DNA of 64,000 nucleotides from Hominisplanchenecus_A murintestinalis (GTDB lineage: Bacteria > Bacillota > Clostridia > Lachnospirales > Lachnospiraceae): the NCBI RefSeq assembly GCF_943193015.1, contig NZ_CALPCM010000001.1:1-64000 (forward strand), in the 5' to 3' direction. Shown here one piece after another: positions 1-9,300 of the stretch. Position 1 is the stretch's first letter. Each line of letters opens with the position of its first letter. The translations under genes were made by a program, and so were the position numbers. Under the pieces are notes generated by a model. That model was not told the origin of the DNA and searched no databases. It saw nothing but the letters and a program-made list of their open reading frames with translations.

Positions 1-23
1 TGTGATGGGTGCTCTTCCGATCT
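1..23. other. Probable sequencing-adapter remnant at contig edge
   Basis: Bases 11-23 read GCTCTTCCGATCT, the shared 3' end of the Illumina TruSeq adapters. The match extends to base 9 (GTGCTCTTCCGATCT), as in the index-side adapter. A chance 15-base match exactly at a sequence end is very unlikely, so bases 1-23 are best treated as artefact and the window as beginning at a contig end. The adapter sequence is established knowledge; the contig-end reading is inference. Confidence 0.85.
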
Positions 24-27
24 GGCA

Positions 28-52
28 GAGAAACACGCGCTGCGTGTTTCTC
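28..52. repeat. Perfect 11-bp inverted repeat, 3-base loop
   Basis: GAGAAACACGC (28-38) and GCGTGTTTCTC (42-52) are perfect reverse complements around GCT. On the minus strand it lies 6 bases after a stop codon (59-61), where a terminator would be expected. No T-run follows on either strand, so an intrinsic terminator is not proven. It touches the adapter-derived edge, so a fold-back artefact of library preparation is also possible. Confidence 0.5.
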
Positions 53-58
53 CGACGG

Positions 59-230
59 TTAGCTCACCGACGCGTTGTCCCCGTCAGTGTGGGATATATG
101 GCAGGTACCCCAGCGTCCGGAGTAGGTATGGATACTATCGGTTCCGTAGCTGTATGGGGGAAGCGATGAACTCACCTACAGACCGCAATTTGACAGTTTC
201 ACCGTTTTCGGCAAGTACCGGAAATTTCAT
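59..230 (-). other. Short minus-strand reading frames, possible broken gene end
   Basis: Two overlapping minus-strand frames are open here. One starts with ATG at 230 and runs 31 codons (MKFPVLAENGETVKLRS...) to a TAG at 135-137. Another is open from about 171 and ends at TAA 59-61 (...CHISHTDGDNASVS). Read together they could be a frameshifted small protein or the tail of a gene interrupted by the contig end, but no family was recognised. The promoter and gene to the right are on the other strand. Low confidence that this is a gene; bases 24-237 hold nothing else that I can see. Confidence 0.2.
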
Positions 231-237
231 TTTCTGA

Positions 238-266
238 TTGTGGGATGGGAAAGAATGGTATATACT
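238..266 (+). promoter_or_regulatory. Predicted sigma-A promoter for the aminotransferase gene
   Basis: TTGTGG (238-243) and TATACT (261-266) are separated by 17 bases. Transcription would begin near 273, giving a short leader with GGAAGGGGG at 275-283 as ribosome site for the ATG at 293. The -10 is near consensus and the -35 is moderate. Confidence 0.5.
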
Positions 267-292
267 AGGGAGAACGGAAGGGGGATGACAGT

Positions 293-1510
293 ATGAGAAC
301 TTTTGAGAAATCGACCAAGCTGGACAATGTGTGCTACGATGTCCGCGGCCCGGTGGTTGATGAAGCGGCGCGCATGGAAGAGGATGGGATTTCTATTTTG
401 AAATTGAATATCGGCAACCCCGCGCCCTTTGGATTCCGGGCGCAGGATACGATTGTACAGACTATGGCGGATAATCTGAGGAATACAGAAGGTTATTCTG
501 ATTCCAAGGGGCTTCTTTCAGCGAGACGCGCCATTCAGAATTATTGCCGGAAGAAAAATATACCGGGTGTGGGTGTCAATGACATTTATACGGGAAACGG
601 CGTGAGCGAGTTGATTGTGATGGTGATGCAAGGTCTGTTGAATAACGGTGATGAGATTCTGATGCCTTCGCCGGATTATCCTCTCTGGACAGGAGCGGCG
701 AACCTCGCGGGAGGGAAGCCCGTACATTATATCTGTGATGAAAAGTCCAACTGGTATCCGGACTTGCGGGATATCCGCAGTAAGATTACCTCCCGCACAA
801 AGGGAATCGTGGTGATTAATCCGAACAATCCTACAGGGGCGCTGTATCCCAGGGAGATTTTAGAACAGATTGTGGAGATTGCAAGGGAGCATGAGCTGAT
901 TATTTTTGCGGATGAGATTTATGACCGCCTGGTGATGGATGGGAAAGAGCATGTATCCATCGCTTCTCTTGCGCCGGATGTGTTCTGCATTACTATGAAC
1001 GGACTTTCAAAATCGCATAAGATAGCGGGATATCGGATGGGATGGATGTGCCTGAGCGGCGCGAAAGAAAAAGCAAAGGGATATATAGAAGGGCTGAATA
1101 TGCTTTCTTCTATGAGGCTTTGCTCAAATGTGCCTTCCCAGGCGATTGTAGAGACGGCATTGCGAGACGTAGATACGCCGGACGAGATGATACTGCCGGG
1201 CGGGAGGATTTATGAGCAGCGGGAGTTTATTTACAAGGCGCTCAATGATATCCCGGGAATCACGGCAACGAAACCTGAGGCGGCATTTTATATTTTTCCG
1301 AAAATTGATACAGAGCGGTTCCATATCCGGAATGATGAACAGTTCTGCCTGGATTTTCTGAAAGCGCAGCAAGTTCTGCTGGTTCATGGAGGAGGGTTTA
1401 ATTTATCAACCCCCGATCATTTCAGGATTGTGTATCTGCCCTGCCTGGAAGAACTGAAAAATGCTACAGATAAGCTGGCGGAATTCCTAAGTACATACAG
1501 ACAGGATTAA
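293..1510 (+). CDS. alaA: Alanine (glutamate-pyruvate) aminotransferase, AlaA-like
   Basis: Pyridoxal-phosphate enzyme of aminotransferase class I/II, expected to interconvert pyruvate plus glutamate and alanine plus 2-oxoglutarate in the cytoplasm. The 405-residue protein matches the E. coli AlaA (YfbQ) pattern closely: N-terminal KLDNVCYDVRGPV, LNIGNPAPFGF at 38-48, NPNNPTG at 176-182, DEIYDRL around 207-213, and the Schiff-base lysine K240 in LSKSHKIAGYRMGW, followed by the MLSSMRLCSNVPSQ stretch typical of this subgroup. The length is normal for the family. The start is an ATG 9-10 bases after a GGAAGGGGG ribosome site. It is the first gene of a co-directional run; the patatin gene follows after 20 bases. 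Substrate choice is inferred from similarity to AlaA, and another 2-oxo acid cannot be excluded. Confidence 0.9.
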   Translation: MRTFEKSTKLDNVCYDVRGPVVDEAARMEEDGISILKLNIGNPAPFGFRAQDTIVQTMADNLRNTEGYSDSKGLLSARRAIQNYCRKKNIPGVGVNDIYTGNGVSELIVMVMQGLLNNGDEILMPSPDYPLWTGAANLAGGKPVHYICDEKSNWYPDLRDIRSKITSRTKGIVVINPNNPTGALYPREILEQIVEIAREHELIIFADEIYDRLVMDGKEHVSIASLAPDVFCITMNGLSKSHKIAGYRMGWMCLSGAKEKAKGYIEGLNMLSSMRLCSNVPSQAIVETALRDVDTPDEMILPGGRIYEQREFIYKALNDIPGITATKPEAAFYIFPKIDTERFHIRNDEQFCLDFLKAQQVLLVHGGGFNLSTPDHFRIVYLPCLEELKNATDKLAEFLSTYRQD

Positions 1511-1530
1511 ATAGTGAGGAAGGTGGAATT

Positions 1531-2385
1531 ATGTACCAGGGAGCGATGATTTTAGAAGGCGGAGCCATCCGCGGCGTGTTTACTGCGGGCGCGCTAGATT
1601 TTTTGCTGGACCAAAAGTTTATGATAGAAAAAGTGATTGGAGTATCTGCGGGTGCGAGCAATGGACTGAATTTCGTGGCGGGGCAGAAAGGCAGGATGCT
1701 GGAATGCACGGTACGGGAAGGAGACGATGAGGAGAAGCTGATTGACTTGAAGAAAGCAATCCGGACGGGGAGCCTGTTTGACATGGATTTGATTTATGAC
1801 AGAGACCCCAGGGAGAATCATCCTTTTGATTTTGGGGCTTTTTTTGCTTCGCCTATGGAGCTGGAAATTACAGTGACGAACTGTCTGACCGGGGAGGCGG
1901 AGTACCTGACTGAAAGGGAGGATGAGGAGAGACTGATGCTGCTGGCGCGGGCTTCGAGCAGTATTCCTCTGGCGGCGCCTAAGACAGTGGTGGACGGAGT
2001 GCCTTATCTGGACGGAGGGATGGCGGATTCGATTCCGCTGCTCCATTCTATGCGGGAGGGGAATCGGAAAAATGTCCTGATTCTTACACGGGAGAGGGGA
2101 TACCGGAAAAAGGTGTCGAAGAAATCTGCCGCGCTTTATCAGGCGGCGTTCCGAAAATATCCGGAAATGGCGAAGTGTTCCAGTCTGCGTCCGTTAAACT
2201 ATAACCGTACGCTGGATTTGGTGGAGAAATGGGAGGATGAAGGAAAAGTTTTTGTTATCCGTCCGCAGGTTCCCACGATTTCCCGGACGGAATCGGATAC
2301 GGAAGCAATCAAGGCATTTCATCGTCACGGATATGAGGAGATGGAGCGGAGATATGACGAGATGCTGAAGTTTTTAGAAGAATAG
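1531..2385 (+). CDS. Patatin-like phospholipase family protein
   Basis: Cytoplasmic or peripheral serine lipid acyl hydrolase of the patatin family (bacterial RssA/YlbK-like group). Visible elements are a glycine-rich oxyanion loop GGAIRG at residues 10-15, the nucleophile elbow GVSAG with Ser39, and the catalytic Asp161 in the LDGGMADSIP motif, which together make the Ser-Asp dyad. The 284-residue length suits the small bacterial patatins. No signal peptide or membrane segment is visible. The ribosome site GAGGAAGGTGG precedes the ATG at 1531. It sits 20 bases after alaA and 10 bases before yqeG, so co-transcription is likely. The physiological lipid substrate cannot be read from the sequence. 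Confidence 0.85.
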   Translation: MYQGAMILEGGAIRGVFTAGALDFLLDQKFMIEKVIGVSAGASNGLNFVAGQKGRMLECTVREGDDEEKLIDLKKAIRTGSLFDMDLIYDRDPRENHPFDFGAFFASPMELEITVTNCLTGEAEYLTEREDEERLMLLARASSSIPLAAPKTVVDGVPYLDGGMADSIPLLHSMREGNRKNVLILTRERGYRKKVSKKSAALYQAAFRKYPEMAKCSSLRPLNYNRTLDLVEKWEDEGKVFVIRPQVPTISRTESDTEAIKAFHRHGYEEMERRYDEMLKFLEE

Positions 2386-2395
2386 AGAGGTAATC

Positions 2396-2902
2396 ATGTT
2401 AGAACGTTTTTATCCCGATGAATATTGGGATTCTGCCTATAGCATTGACTTTGAAGAGATGCGGGACAAGGGTTACCGAGGCGTATTGTTTGATATTGAT
2501 AATACGCTGGTGCCCCATGACGCTCCGGCAGATGAGCGTGCCATAGGTCTGTTTGCCAGGCTTAGGGAGCTTGGGATGGCAGTATGTCTGATTTCCAACA
2601 ATAAGCTTCCGCGGGTAGAGCCTTTTGCGGGGGCAGTGGGGGCGCAGTTCATAGAAAATGCCCATAAGCCCGGGGTGAAGAGTTATCAGAAAGCGATGGA
2701 TTTGATGGGATGCACAAAGGAAAATGCGCTGTTTGTAGGGGATCAGCTCTTTACAGATGTATATGGAGCAAAACGGGCGGGGATGCATGCGGTTCTGGTG
2801 AAGCCTATCCATCCGAAAGAGGAAATTCAGATTGTACTGAAACGGTATCTGGAAAAAGTCGTGCTGTATTTTTATGAGAAACAGAGGAACAGTGAAAAAT
2901 GA
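2396..2902 (+). CDS. yqeG: YqeG-family HAD-IIIA phosphatase
   Basis: 168-residue HAD-superfamily hydrolase of the YqeG type found across Firmicutes. Motif I is FDIDNTLVP with nucleophile Asp33 and acid/base Asp35; a LISNNK motif II follows, and FVGDQLFTDVYGAKRAG supplies the acidic motif IV. The substrate of YqeG proteins is not firmly established. The final ATGA overlaps the shikimate kinase start by four bases, which indicates translational coupling. In Firmicutes yqeG commonly sits next to shikimate-pathway or ribosome-biogenesis genes, as here with aroK. Confidence 0.88.
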   Translation: MLERFYPDEYWDSAYSIDFEEMRDKGYRGVLFDIDNTLVPHDAPADERAIGLFARLRELGMAVCLISNNKLPRVEPFAGAVGAQFIENAHKPGVKSYQKAMDLMGCTKENALFVGDQLFTDVYGAKRAGMHAVLVKPIHPKEEIQIVLKRYLEKVVLYFYEKQRNSEK

Positions 2903-3405
2903 ATCATGTGATATTGATTGGGTTTATGGGGTGCGGAAAGAGCAGCGTGGGAAAAGCTCTGGCAGATGCATTACATGAGCCGTTTGTAGACACAGACGTG
3001 CTGATAGAAGAACAGGAGGGGCGGAAAATCAGTGATATTTTCCGTGAATCCGGGGAAGAGTATTTCAGGGAACTGGAAACTTTGGTACTTAGGCAGCTCC
3101 TGCGGTCGGAGGAGAGGCAGATCATCGCAGTGGGCGGCGGGCTTCCGGTGCGCCCGGTGAACCAGAAATACTTAAAGCAGCTGGGGACGGTAGTGTATCT
3201 CATGGCGCAGCCGGATACGCTGGCAGCGCGCCTGCAGGGGGATGATACCAGACCGATGCTGCAGGGCGGAGAACTGAAAAGGCGTATCAGGGAGCTGATG
3301 GACGCCAGGGAAGAAATATATGACGGGCTGGCTGACGTCCGGGTGGTCACTGATGGGAAAGATTTTGCGGAGATTGTAAAGGAGATTGCCAGGTATGCCG
3401 GATAG
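2899..3405 (+). CDS. aroK: Shikimate kinase
   Basis: Phosphorylates shikimate at the 3-hydroxyl with ATP, the fifth step of chorismate synthesis. The 168-residue length is standard. The P-loop GFMGCGKSS spans residues 8-16, the substrate-binding VDTD motif lies near 31-34, the GGGLPVR motif binds shikimate near 78-84, and the lid region carries DDTRPML. The start overlaps the yqeG stop by four bases (ATGA). It is in the housekeeping run ending with efp; no other aromatic-pathway gene is in the window. Confidence 0.93.
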   Translation: MNHVILIGFMGCGKSSVGKALADALHEPFVDTDVLIEEQEGRKISDIFRESGEEYFRELETLVLRQLLRSEERQIIAVGGGLPVRPVNQKYLKQLGTVVYLMAQPDTLAARLQGDDTRPMLQGGELKRRIRELMDAREEIYDGLADVRVVTDGKDFAEIVKEIARYAG

Positions 3406-4453
3406 AATATGGAAACAGGAAATTTCCGCAGATGCGGTGCTGGTGTCTAATGGATACAATATGCGGTATCTGAGCGGATTCCGGGGAACGGACGGATATT
3501 TACTTCTGACGCCGGAGAGGAAGGTGCTCCTGACAGACTCTCGTTACACTACACAGGCAAAAGAGGAAGCGCCGGGGTTTGAGGTGATGGAAATCAAAAG
3601 CGGCCGGGGGTATAAGGAAATCCTGGCAGAGCTTTTAGGGCAGGCGGCTGTAAAGCGCCTGTTATTTGAGGATAAGCATTTGATTTATGCGGATGTGCTG
3701 GAGTTGAAAGAGCATTGTGCCGGAGTTGAATGGAAGCCGGCAGGGGACTTGCTGAATTCGCTCAGGGAAGTGAAAACGGAAAGAGAACTTGCTTTGATTC
3801 AGAAAGCAGAAGCTATTGGAGACCGGGTGTTTGCACGGATTCTGAAGGATATCCGTCCCGGTGTGACGGAACGCCGGATTGCCGCGAAAATCGACTATTA
3901 TATGAAGGAAATGGGGGCTGAAAGGAACAGTTTTGATACAATTGTTGCTTCGGGAGTCCATTCAGCCATGCCTCATGCGATTCCCTCTGATAAACCCATC
4001 GAATACGGGGACTTTGTCACGATGGATTTCGGGTGCGTGTATGAAGGGTATTGCTCAGATATGACCCGGACAGTCGTGGTGGGGGCGGCCAGCGCTAGGC
4101 AGAAGGAAATTTACGGCGTAGTACTGCAGGCGCAGCAGGCTGCGCTCCGGGAGATAAAAGCCGGGATAACAGGATGTCAGGCGGATGCCGCGGCGCGCAC
4201 GGTTATTGAAGAAGCAGGGTATGGAGAGTATTTCGGGCATGGTCTGGGACACGGCGTAGGGCTGTTTATCCATGAGGAGCCGAGACTGTCAGCGAAATGC
4301 CATGAGGTACTCATTGAAAATATGGTTGAGACGGTGGAACCCGGAATTTACCTGCCGGGCTTCGGGGGCGTAAGGATTGAAGATTTGGTTCGAATCACGG
4401 CCGGAGGCTGCGAAAATTTCACCCATTCGCCAAAAGAATTGATAGAACTGTAA
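3395..4453 (+). CDS. Xaa-Pro aminopeptidase / prolidase, M24 family
   Basis: Cytoplasmic dinuclear-metal peptidase of the M24B family, expected to remove N-terminal residues before proline or split Xaa-Pro dipeptides. Metal ligands can be seen in order: two Asp in [17 protein letters not shown], His in GHGLGHGVG, Glu in VEPGIYLPG, and Glu in GVRIEDL. An N-terminal creatinase-like domain (about 130 residues) precedes the pita-bread catalytic domain. The ATG at 3395 is preferred over the in-frame TTG at 3386 because AAAGGAG (3378-3384) is ten bases from the ATG and only one from the TTG. It overlaps the end of aroK by 11 bases. Followed by efp, a frequent Firmicutes arrangement (M24 peptidase-efp). 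Confidence 0.9.
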   Translation: MPDRIWKQEISADAVLVSNGYNMRYLSGFRGTDGYLLLTPERKVLLTDSRYTTQAKEEAPGFEVMEIKSGRGYKEILAELLGQAAVKRLLFEDKHLIYADVLELKEHCAGVEWKPAGDLLNSLREVKTERELALIQKAEAIGDRVFARILKDIRPGVTERRIAAKIDYYMKEMGAERNSFDTIVASGVHSAMPHAIPSDKPIEYGDFVTMDFGCVYEGYCSDMTRTVVVGAASARQKEIYGVVLQAQQAALREIKAGITGCQADAAARTVIEEAGYGEYFGHGLGHGVGLFIHEEPRLSAKCHEVLIENMVETVEPGIYLPGFGGVRIEDLVRITAGGCENFTHSPKELIEL

Positions 4454-4532
4454 AAAATGGTTGAAAAATGCAGGATTTTATTATAGAATGATTTGTAATT
4501 ATGGGAATAGAGAAATACAGGAGGAATATCAA

Positions 4533-5090
4533 ATGATATCAGCAGGAGATTTTAAGAATGGAATCACATTGGAGATAGACGGGAACGTTATGCAGATTCT
4601 CGAGTTCCAGCATGTAAAGCCGGGAAAGGGCGCTGCGTTCGTCCGCACAAAGCTGAAAAACATTATCAACGGCGGCGTGGTGGAAAAGACGTTCCGGCCG
4701 ACGGAGAAATTTCCGCAGGCGCGTATCGACAGAGTGGAGATGCAGTATCTGTACAGCGACGGGGATTTATTCCATTTCATGAATATGGAATCCTATGAGC
4801 AGATTGCGCTGAACGATGAAGTAATTGGCGACGCACTGAAGTTTGTTAAGGAAAATGAAACTGTGAAAGTATGTTCTTACAATGGTAACGTATTCACAGT
4901 GGAGCCTCCTTTGTTTGTAGAGCTGGAAGTTACGGATACAGAGCCGGGCTTCAAAGGCGATACTGCACAGGGCGCGACAAAACCTGCGACAGTAGAGACA
5001 GGCGCAATTGTTTATGTGCCGCTGTTTGTAGAGACAGGCGATAAGCTGAAAATCGACACCCGGACAGGCGATTACCTTTCCAGAGTTTAA
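4533..5090 (+). CDS. efp: Translation elongation factor P
   Basis: 185-residue EF-P, which rescues ribosomes stalled at polyproline stretches. The three-domain beta-barrel protein is full length, ending in the conserved [11 protein letters not shown]. The modification-site loop is KPGKGAAF, with Lys32 at the tip where other bacteria carry beta-lysyl, rhamnosyl or aminopentanol groups; no modification enzyme is in the window. The ATG at 4533 lies eight bases after AGGAGG (4519-4524). A longer in-frame reading from 4461 has no ribosome site and does not fit the family N-terminus. It is 79 bases from the M24 peptidase gene and is followed by a strong terminator. Confidence 0.96.
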   Translation: MISAGDFKNGITLEIDGNVMQILEFQHVKPGKGAAFVRTKLKNIINGGVVEKTFRPTEKFPQARIDRVEMQYLYSDGDLFHFMNMESYEQIALNDEVIGDALKFVKENETVKVCSYNGNVFTVEPPLFVELEVTDTEPGFKGDTAQGATKPATVETGAIVYVPLFVETGDKLKIDTRTGDYLSRV

Positions 5091-5103
5091 AGAAAAGTAC
5101 CAA

Positions 5104-5138
5104 AATCCCGCAGAACACAGATTCTGCGGGATTTTTTT
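5104..5138 (+). terminator. Intrinsic terminator after efp
   Basis: Perfect 12-bp stem AATCCCGCAGAA (5104-5115) / TTCTGCGGGATT (5122-5133), six-base loop, and a T-run through 5138. It ends the housekeeping run before the secreted-protein gene. Confidence 0.95.
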
Positions 5139-5180
5139 GTGAAAAGGAAAATCTTTGAATAGAGGTGGACAAAATTGCAG

Positions 5181-5209
5181 TTGCCAGTACCGGATGTTTG
5201 TGATAAAAT
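5181..5209 (+). promoter_or_regulatory. Predicted promoter with extended -10 for secreted protein
   Basis: TTGCCA (5181-5186), 17-base spacer, TAAAAT (5204-5209), with TG at 5201-5202 giving an extended -10 (TGATAAAAT). It sits between the efp terminator and the ATG at 5256. Confidence 0.6.
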
Positions 5210-5255
5210 ATCTTGGAAATTAAGTTTTTCTAAAAAAAGGAAGGGAGAACCGTAA

Positions 5256-6035
5256 ATGAAGAAGAGCAATGTATTTAGGAAACTTTTAGGGATGGCGGCA
5301 GCTGTATGTATGATGGCGCTGTTGCTTGGTATGACAACACTGGCGGCGGATAAAGTGGAGACGATTGCCATTGGTGAGGAGAAGGTAAATCTTGATCAGG
5401 ATGGGACGATTACGCATTATTATAAATTTCAGCTAAAGAAACCGGCTTATATCGGTATCAGCGGTTATGCGCAAACCATGACTGGCGTTAATATGGGAAT
5501 GAATATTGCGCTGTGCGATGCAAAAGGGAAAGTGCTGGCTGCGGGCTATGTAGATGCTGTAAATTCCCGCATAGCGGCGTTTGGTGTAAATAAGGGGACT
5601 TATCAGATTCGGGTGCAGAACGCAGAAGCTTTCATGATTAAGATAGCGAAACAGGACTATCCGGAGAAGAGCGGGGGCACTCAGAAAAAAGCAGTTTCTC
5701 TGAAAAAGAAAAAGACAATTACAGGCGTTGTCGGACTCGGAGAATCAGGGAAAAAAGCTGACTGGTATAAGATTACTTTAAAGAAAAGCGCAAAGATTAC
5801 ATTAAATTACAAAGTATACTCGAATGACAATATTTATATTGATCTTATTCCAAGTAAGAAGACAGCAGGGATTAAAGGTACGTCATCGGTCTGGGCGAAG
5901 AATCAGAAGGGTAAGGTTACATTCCAGACTACGACACGTAAAAACCTTCCAAAAGGAACTTACTACATCAAAGTCCATCGTGTGAATAAGAGACCTTCTG
6001 TTAATGGTGCATATAAGATTAAGTATGCGAAATAA
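5256..6035 (+). CDS. Secreted protein with two similar beta-type domains, unknown function
   Basis: 259 residues. An N-terminal signal peptide is clear: KK-RK charged start, hydrophobic core MAAAVCMMALLLGMTTLA, and likely cleavage after LAA near residue 31. The mature part shows two related halves. Each carries a Y-K-[hydrophobic]-LKK strand (YYKFQLKK about residue 50; WYKITLKK about 167) and ends with a GTY-x-I-x-V strand (KGTYQIRV about 125; KGTYYIKV about 240). This resembles the bacterial pre-peptidase C-terminal (PPC) fold, but that assignment is inference. A Lys-rich linker joins the halves. It is monocistronic, with its own promoter and terminator, directly upstream of the giant surface protein but transcribed separately. 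The function is unknown; a cell-surface or secreted binding protein is the likeliest reading. Confidence 0.75.
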   Translation: MKKSNVFRKLLGMAAAVCMMALLLGMTTLAADKVETIAIGEEKVNLDQDGTITHYYKFQLKKPAYIGISGYAQTMTGVNMGMNIALCDAKGKVLAAGYVDAVNSRIAAFGVNKGTYQIRVQNAEAFMIKIAKQDYPEKSGGTQKKAVSLKKKKTITGVVGLGESGKKADWYKITLKKSAKITLNYKVYSNDNIYIDLIPSKKTAGIKGTSSVWAKNQKGKVTFQTTTRKNLPKGTYYIKVHRVNKRPSVNGAYKIKYAK

Positions 6036-6071
6036 GCACAAGTGATTGAAGCGCAAAAGGGACGGTTGATA

Positions 6072-6110
6072 AACTGCCGCACAATGATGGCATTGTGCGG
6101 CAGTTTTTTT
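6072..6110 (+). terminator. Intrinsic terminator after secreted protein
   Basis: Perfect 15-bp stem AACTGCCGCACAATG (6072-6086) / CATTGTGCGGCAGTT (6091-6105), loop ATGG, T-run to 6110. It insulates the giant surface-protein unit that follows. Confidence 0.95.
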
Positions 6111-6213
6111 ACATGTTAGCCCTGTATTCTGCGTTGGTTTTCCTTTTTTGGACAAAGGAAGAAAATTAACGAAATTAATAAGAAATCAATTGAAAAATTT
6201 ATACACCTCATTG

Positions 6214-6242
6214 TTGACAGTAAAAGGGGATAAGCATATACT
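6214..6242 (+). promoter_or_regulatory. Near-consensus sigma-A promoter of the giant surface-protein unit
   Basis: TTGACA (6214-6219, perfect -35), exactly 17 bases, TATACT (6237-6242, five of six). Transcription would begin near 6249 with about a 95-base leader before the ATG at 6345. This is one of the two strongest-looking promoters in the window. Confidence 0.8.
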
Positions 6243-6253
6243 TGATATGTAGT

Positions 6254-6297
6254 TATTAAGTAAGTATTAAGTAATATCAAGCGGATATTAAATACTT
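6254..6297 (+). repeat. Tandem direct repeat and hairpin in the giant-gene leader
   Basis: TATTAAGTAA occurs twice, at 6254-6263 and 6265-6274, offset by 11 bases (about one helical turn), and a third related TATTAAATA is at 6286-6294. The same stretch can fold: AAGTATT (6262-6268) pairs with AATACTT (6291-6297), and AATATC (6273-6278) with GATATT (6284-6289). It lies just downstream of the -10, where either an operator for a dimeric repressor or an RNA element could act. The role is inference. Confidence 0.55.
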
Positions 6298-6344
6298 GGA
6301 TGAGTACGTGTTGTAACTTGGCATTTAGTTTTGGGGGATGTTTT

Positions 6345-9300
6345 ATGATGGAAAAAGAAACAGAAAACAGGATTAGTGACGTTGCAAGGAGATTTTTGTG
6401 TTGGCTGCTGGCAGTGGCCTGTATATTGTCCGGACTGCCTTACAGCTCCGCGCCGGTGAAGGCGGCAGAAACAAAACTGCCGGCATACAAGATGACATTT
6501 AGCGGGGTTACCGGGGCAGATCAGGTGACGCCGGGGCAGCCGGCGTATATGCTGAAGAATTCAGGAACGGCAGTATATAACCTGAATTTGAAACCGGGAT
6601 ATACATCGGGAGAATCCCAGGGAATGCTGATAACTCTGGCGTCTCCGTTTCTTGTCTACGATGAAGCAGGCAACCTGAATACTACATATGAGATACCGGA
6701 AGATTATACAGCAGCAGACCGCAGTATCCGTACCCTGGTACGGGATATGCCTTCGTCTAACTGGTATGGCGTAGGTACAGAAAATACTGTGATCTATACA
6801 CAGGGCGGGGAAATCATGGCTCCGCCTGACGGTGCGTCAAGCTGGAAAGGAGTGCCGCTGAATGAGTACCAGCCCTTTACCTTTTCAGGTATTGTGGATA
6901 TTCAGATGGTGAAAGCAGCCAGCATCTGGCATGGAACGACAGATGCCGTTGTACAGTTGGAATCCAAATATTTCGGGGATGTACCGGAAAACGCCAGCGC
7001 CTCCGTAGAGGCAGGAATGTCTTACACAACATACCGCGATGCTTTTGGCAACGTGACATCGGGATATCAGAAGATTGAAGTAGGTGGGAATCCCGACAGT
7101 GAACAGGGGAATTACAATTCCATCGCGTTTATCAACAGTAACCTGAACTGGACAGCTTCTATAGAAGCTTTGACGCACCCGCCTATGTGGGATCAGTATA
7201 ACTATATGACTTATAAAATAGTTGTGCAGAACATTTCGGAAAAGGCAGAAAGTTATCTGGATGGCTATGACATTAACTTCACAGTACAGAGCAGCACGGT
7301 AAACGGCGGTGTTCATGGTGTTCTTCAGGCTGATATGATGGCCTGGCGTTATGATCCGGTTACGGGTGAACTTACGAAAAATACAGAGTTTGACCTTGAA
7401 GCGAGAGAATATCCATATTCAGGAAAGCCTGGCGAGGGCGGTGTGCTCTGCTGGGATGTGACGGATATTCCGGCTGAGGAGCTGGCAGAGTGGGATTTGG
7501 AGACATTTTCCAATATTAAAGAGCCGCTGATTCCGTATTATTATCCTACGGCGGGGACGATTAATATTCCGCGTGAACATGAGGCTCTGTACTCTCCTCA
7601 TGATACAACACCCGGGCACATTTCACAGAAGGTGTATTATATAGCGATACCGTATCCAAACAACTTTGAGAGTGACTTGAATAATCTAAGCGTTCTGCGT
7701 CCGACAATATTCTTCGGCGGGAAGGGGTATTCCTGGAGCCAGCAGTTTAATAACAATACTCCGTTTGACCAGCGCAAAATAACAGTAGAGCAGCGGAAAT
7801 ATGTACAGAATGATTCTGGCGCGCAGGTGTCGTCTATCGAAGCCGGCGTAGGCGAGCTTTCATCGTATTTTCTGGAAGGATTCGCGAATAAAGGAAATGT
7901 GCCGATTTTTGATTCTTACGCCCTGGATACTCTTCCGCAGCATTTCAGGCTGGAAGAGATTAAGATTTATCTGGGAGAGGAAGAAGAACTGGAGGACTGG
8001 TTCTGTGAAGGTGAAGAGGGCAGGAATCTGCTGGAATTGGAGGTAGAAGGGAAAGGGGGGACGCTTTCCTGGGTTCCTTGCGGCACTCGTCAGGGCGTGG
8101 AGGAAGAGGCAGACGGTAGCAGGAGCTATACCATTACCATGCAGGAAGAGATGGAGGCATACCTTGAAGCAAATAAAGGAACCTCTTTCACAGGACGTAT
8201 CCGCTGGAACTTTAAGCACCGTATTGGGCCTGGAAAGAGCTTCGATGGCAGAATTGAGGTAAAAGGATATCCCATGCAGGCTATAAAGTATGAAAACCAG
8301 CTGCAAATTAACTATCAGCAGTGGACATACTATGAGAGCCTGGTAGAATTAGGCGGGAATCCAGGCTATCAGAAGAAGGATGCGAGCAGCCGGGTCAGCA
8401 AGGCTACGATTAATGCAAAACCCACGAAACCGGGAATCGTGACGAAAAGTATCCGGTATGGGAAAGATGGACCGGAGGAGATAGATAATGATATCGTACA
8501 GGTTCCTTTAAATGAGAATAATGCGGCTTATCGGTTTGTAATGACAAATGACAGCGCATCAAAGATGATTCCGGCACTCTTGTCTACACAGGGAGATTTT
8601 TTGAGTCTGGACAGCAAGGGAAAATGGGGTGGTTTTCGGGCGAGGGAACTGCGCATAAATGCGGCGGCAGTGGAGAAATCCCTCATTAATTCCATTACTT
8701 TTATAGATGCATCGGGAGCAGAGTGGGTGCTTCCGAAGGAATCCATAGATGCGTATCAGCAGGATGGAGATATTGTACTAACTGACGATGTATGGGTAGG
8801 AACGGATCCTAAGAATCCACAAATACCGGATTTGCAGGGAATTAAAGTCTCGTTTTCTTATTTTGAATCGGATGTGACTGTAGAGGATGATTGCTGGGTT
8901 GAGGTACGAGGCGTGCCTTCTTTTGCGGAGAGCCGTACCGTGACAGGTATTTGGCAGACAGATTATGATCCGGAGCTGAATGTCCCGAACCAGACGGCCA
9001 GAGATGCTGCGGCATTGACGGCAAAAGCGATTAATCCGGTAATTACAGGCGACATATTTTATCAAGAAGGAGATGGAGTGGAAAAGACGGGGACTGTGCC
9101 GTATCGGGCGGAGGATGCATGGTACCGTTTTGTGATAGAGAACAGAAGCCCGTCAGCGGCTGATGATACAAATCTGGAATTTACTATGGATAGCCTGGAG
9201 AATAAGGCGGCGGCAGGAGAGGCAGCCTCTCTTAGAGGGTTTAAGGCAAAAGAAATCATAATTTCAGGGAATTGGGATGAGGCAGTTATCCCGACAGCGC

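Noticed and set aside
6254..6297. CRISPR-like repeats in the giant-gene leader
   Set aside because: The copies are 10 bases long with a one-base gap, far shorter than CRISPR repeats and spacers, and no cas gene is present.
6300..6344. In-frame ATG at 6300 as start of the giant gene
   Set aside because: No ribosome site precedes it, it lies within the leader hairpin region, and it would add a Cys-rich extension before the signal peptide. GGGGGA seven bases before the ATG at 6345 is much better.
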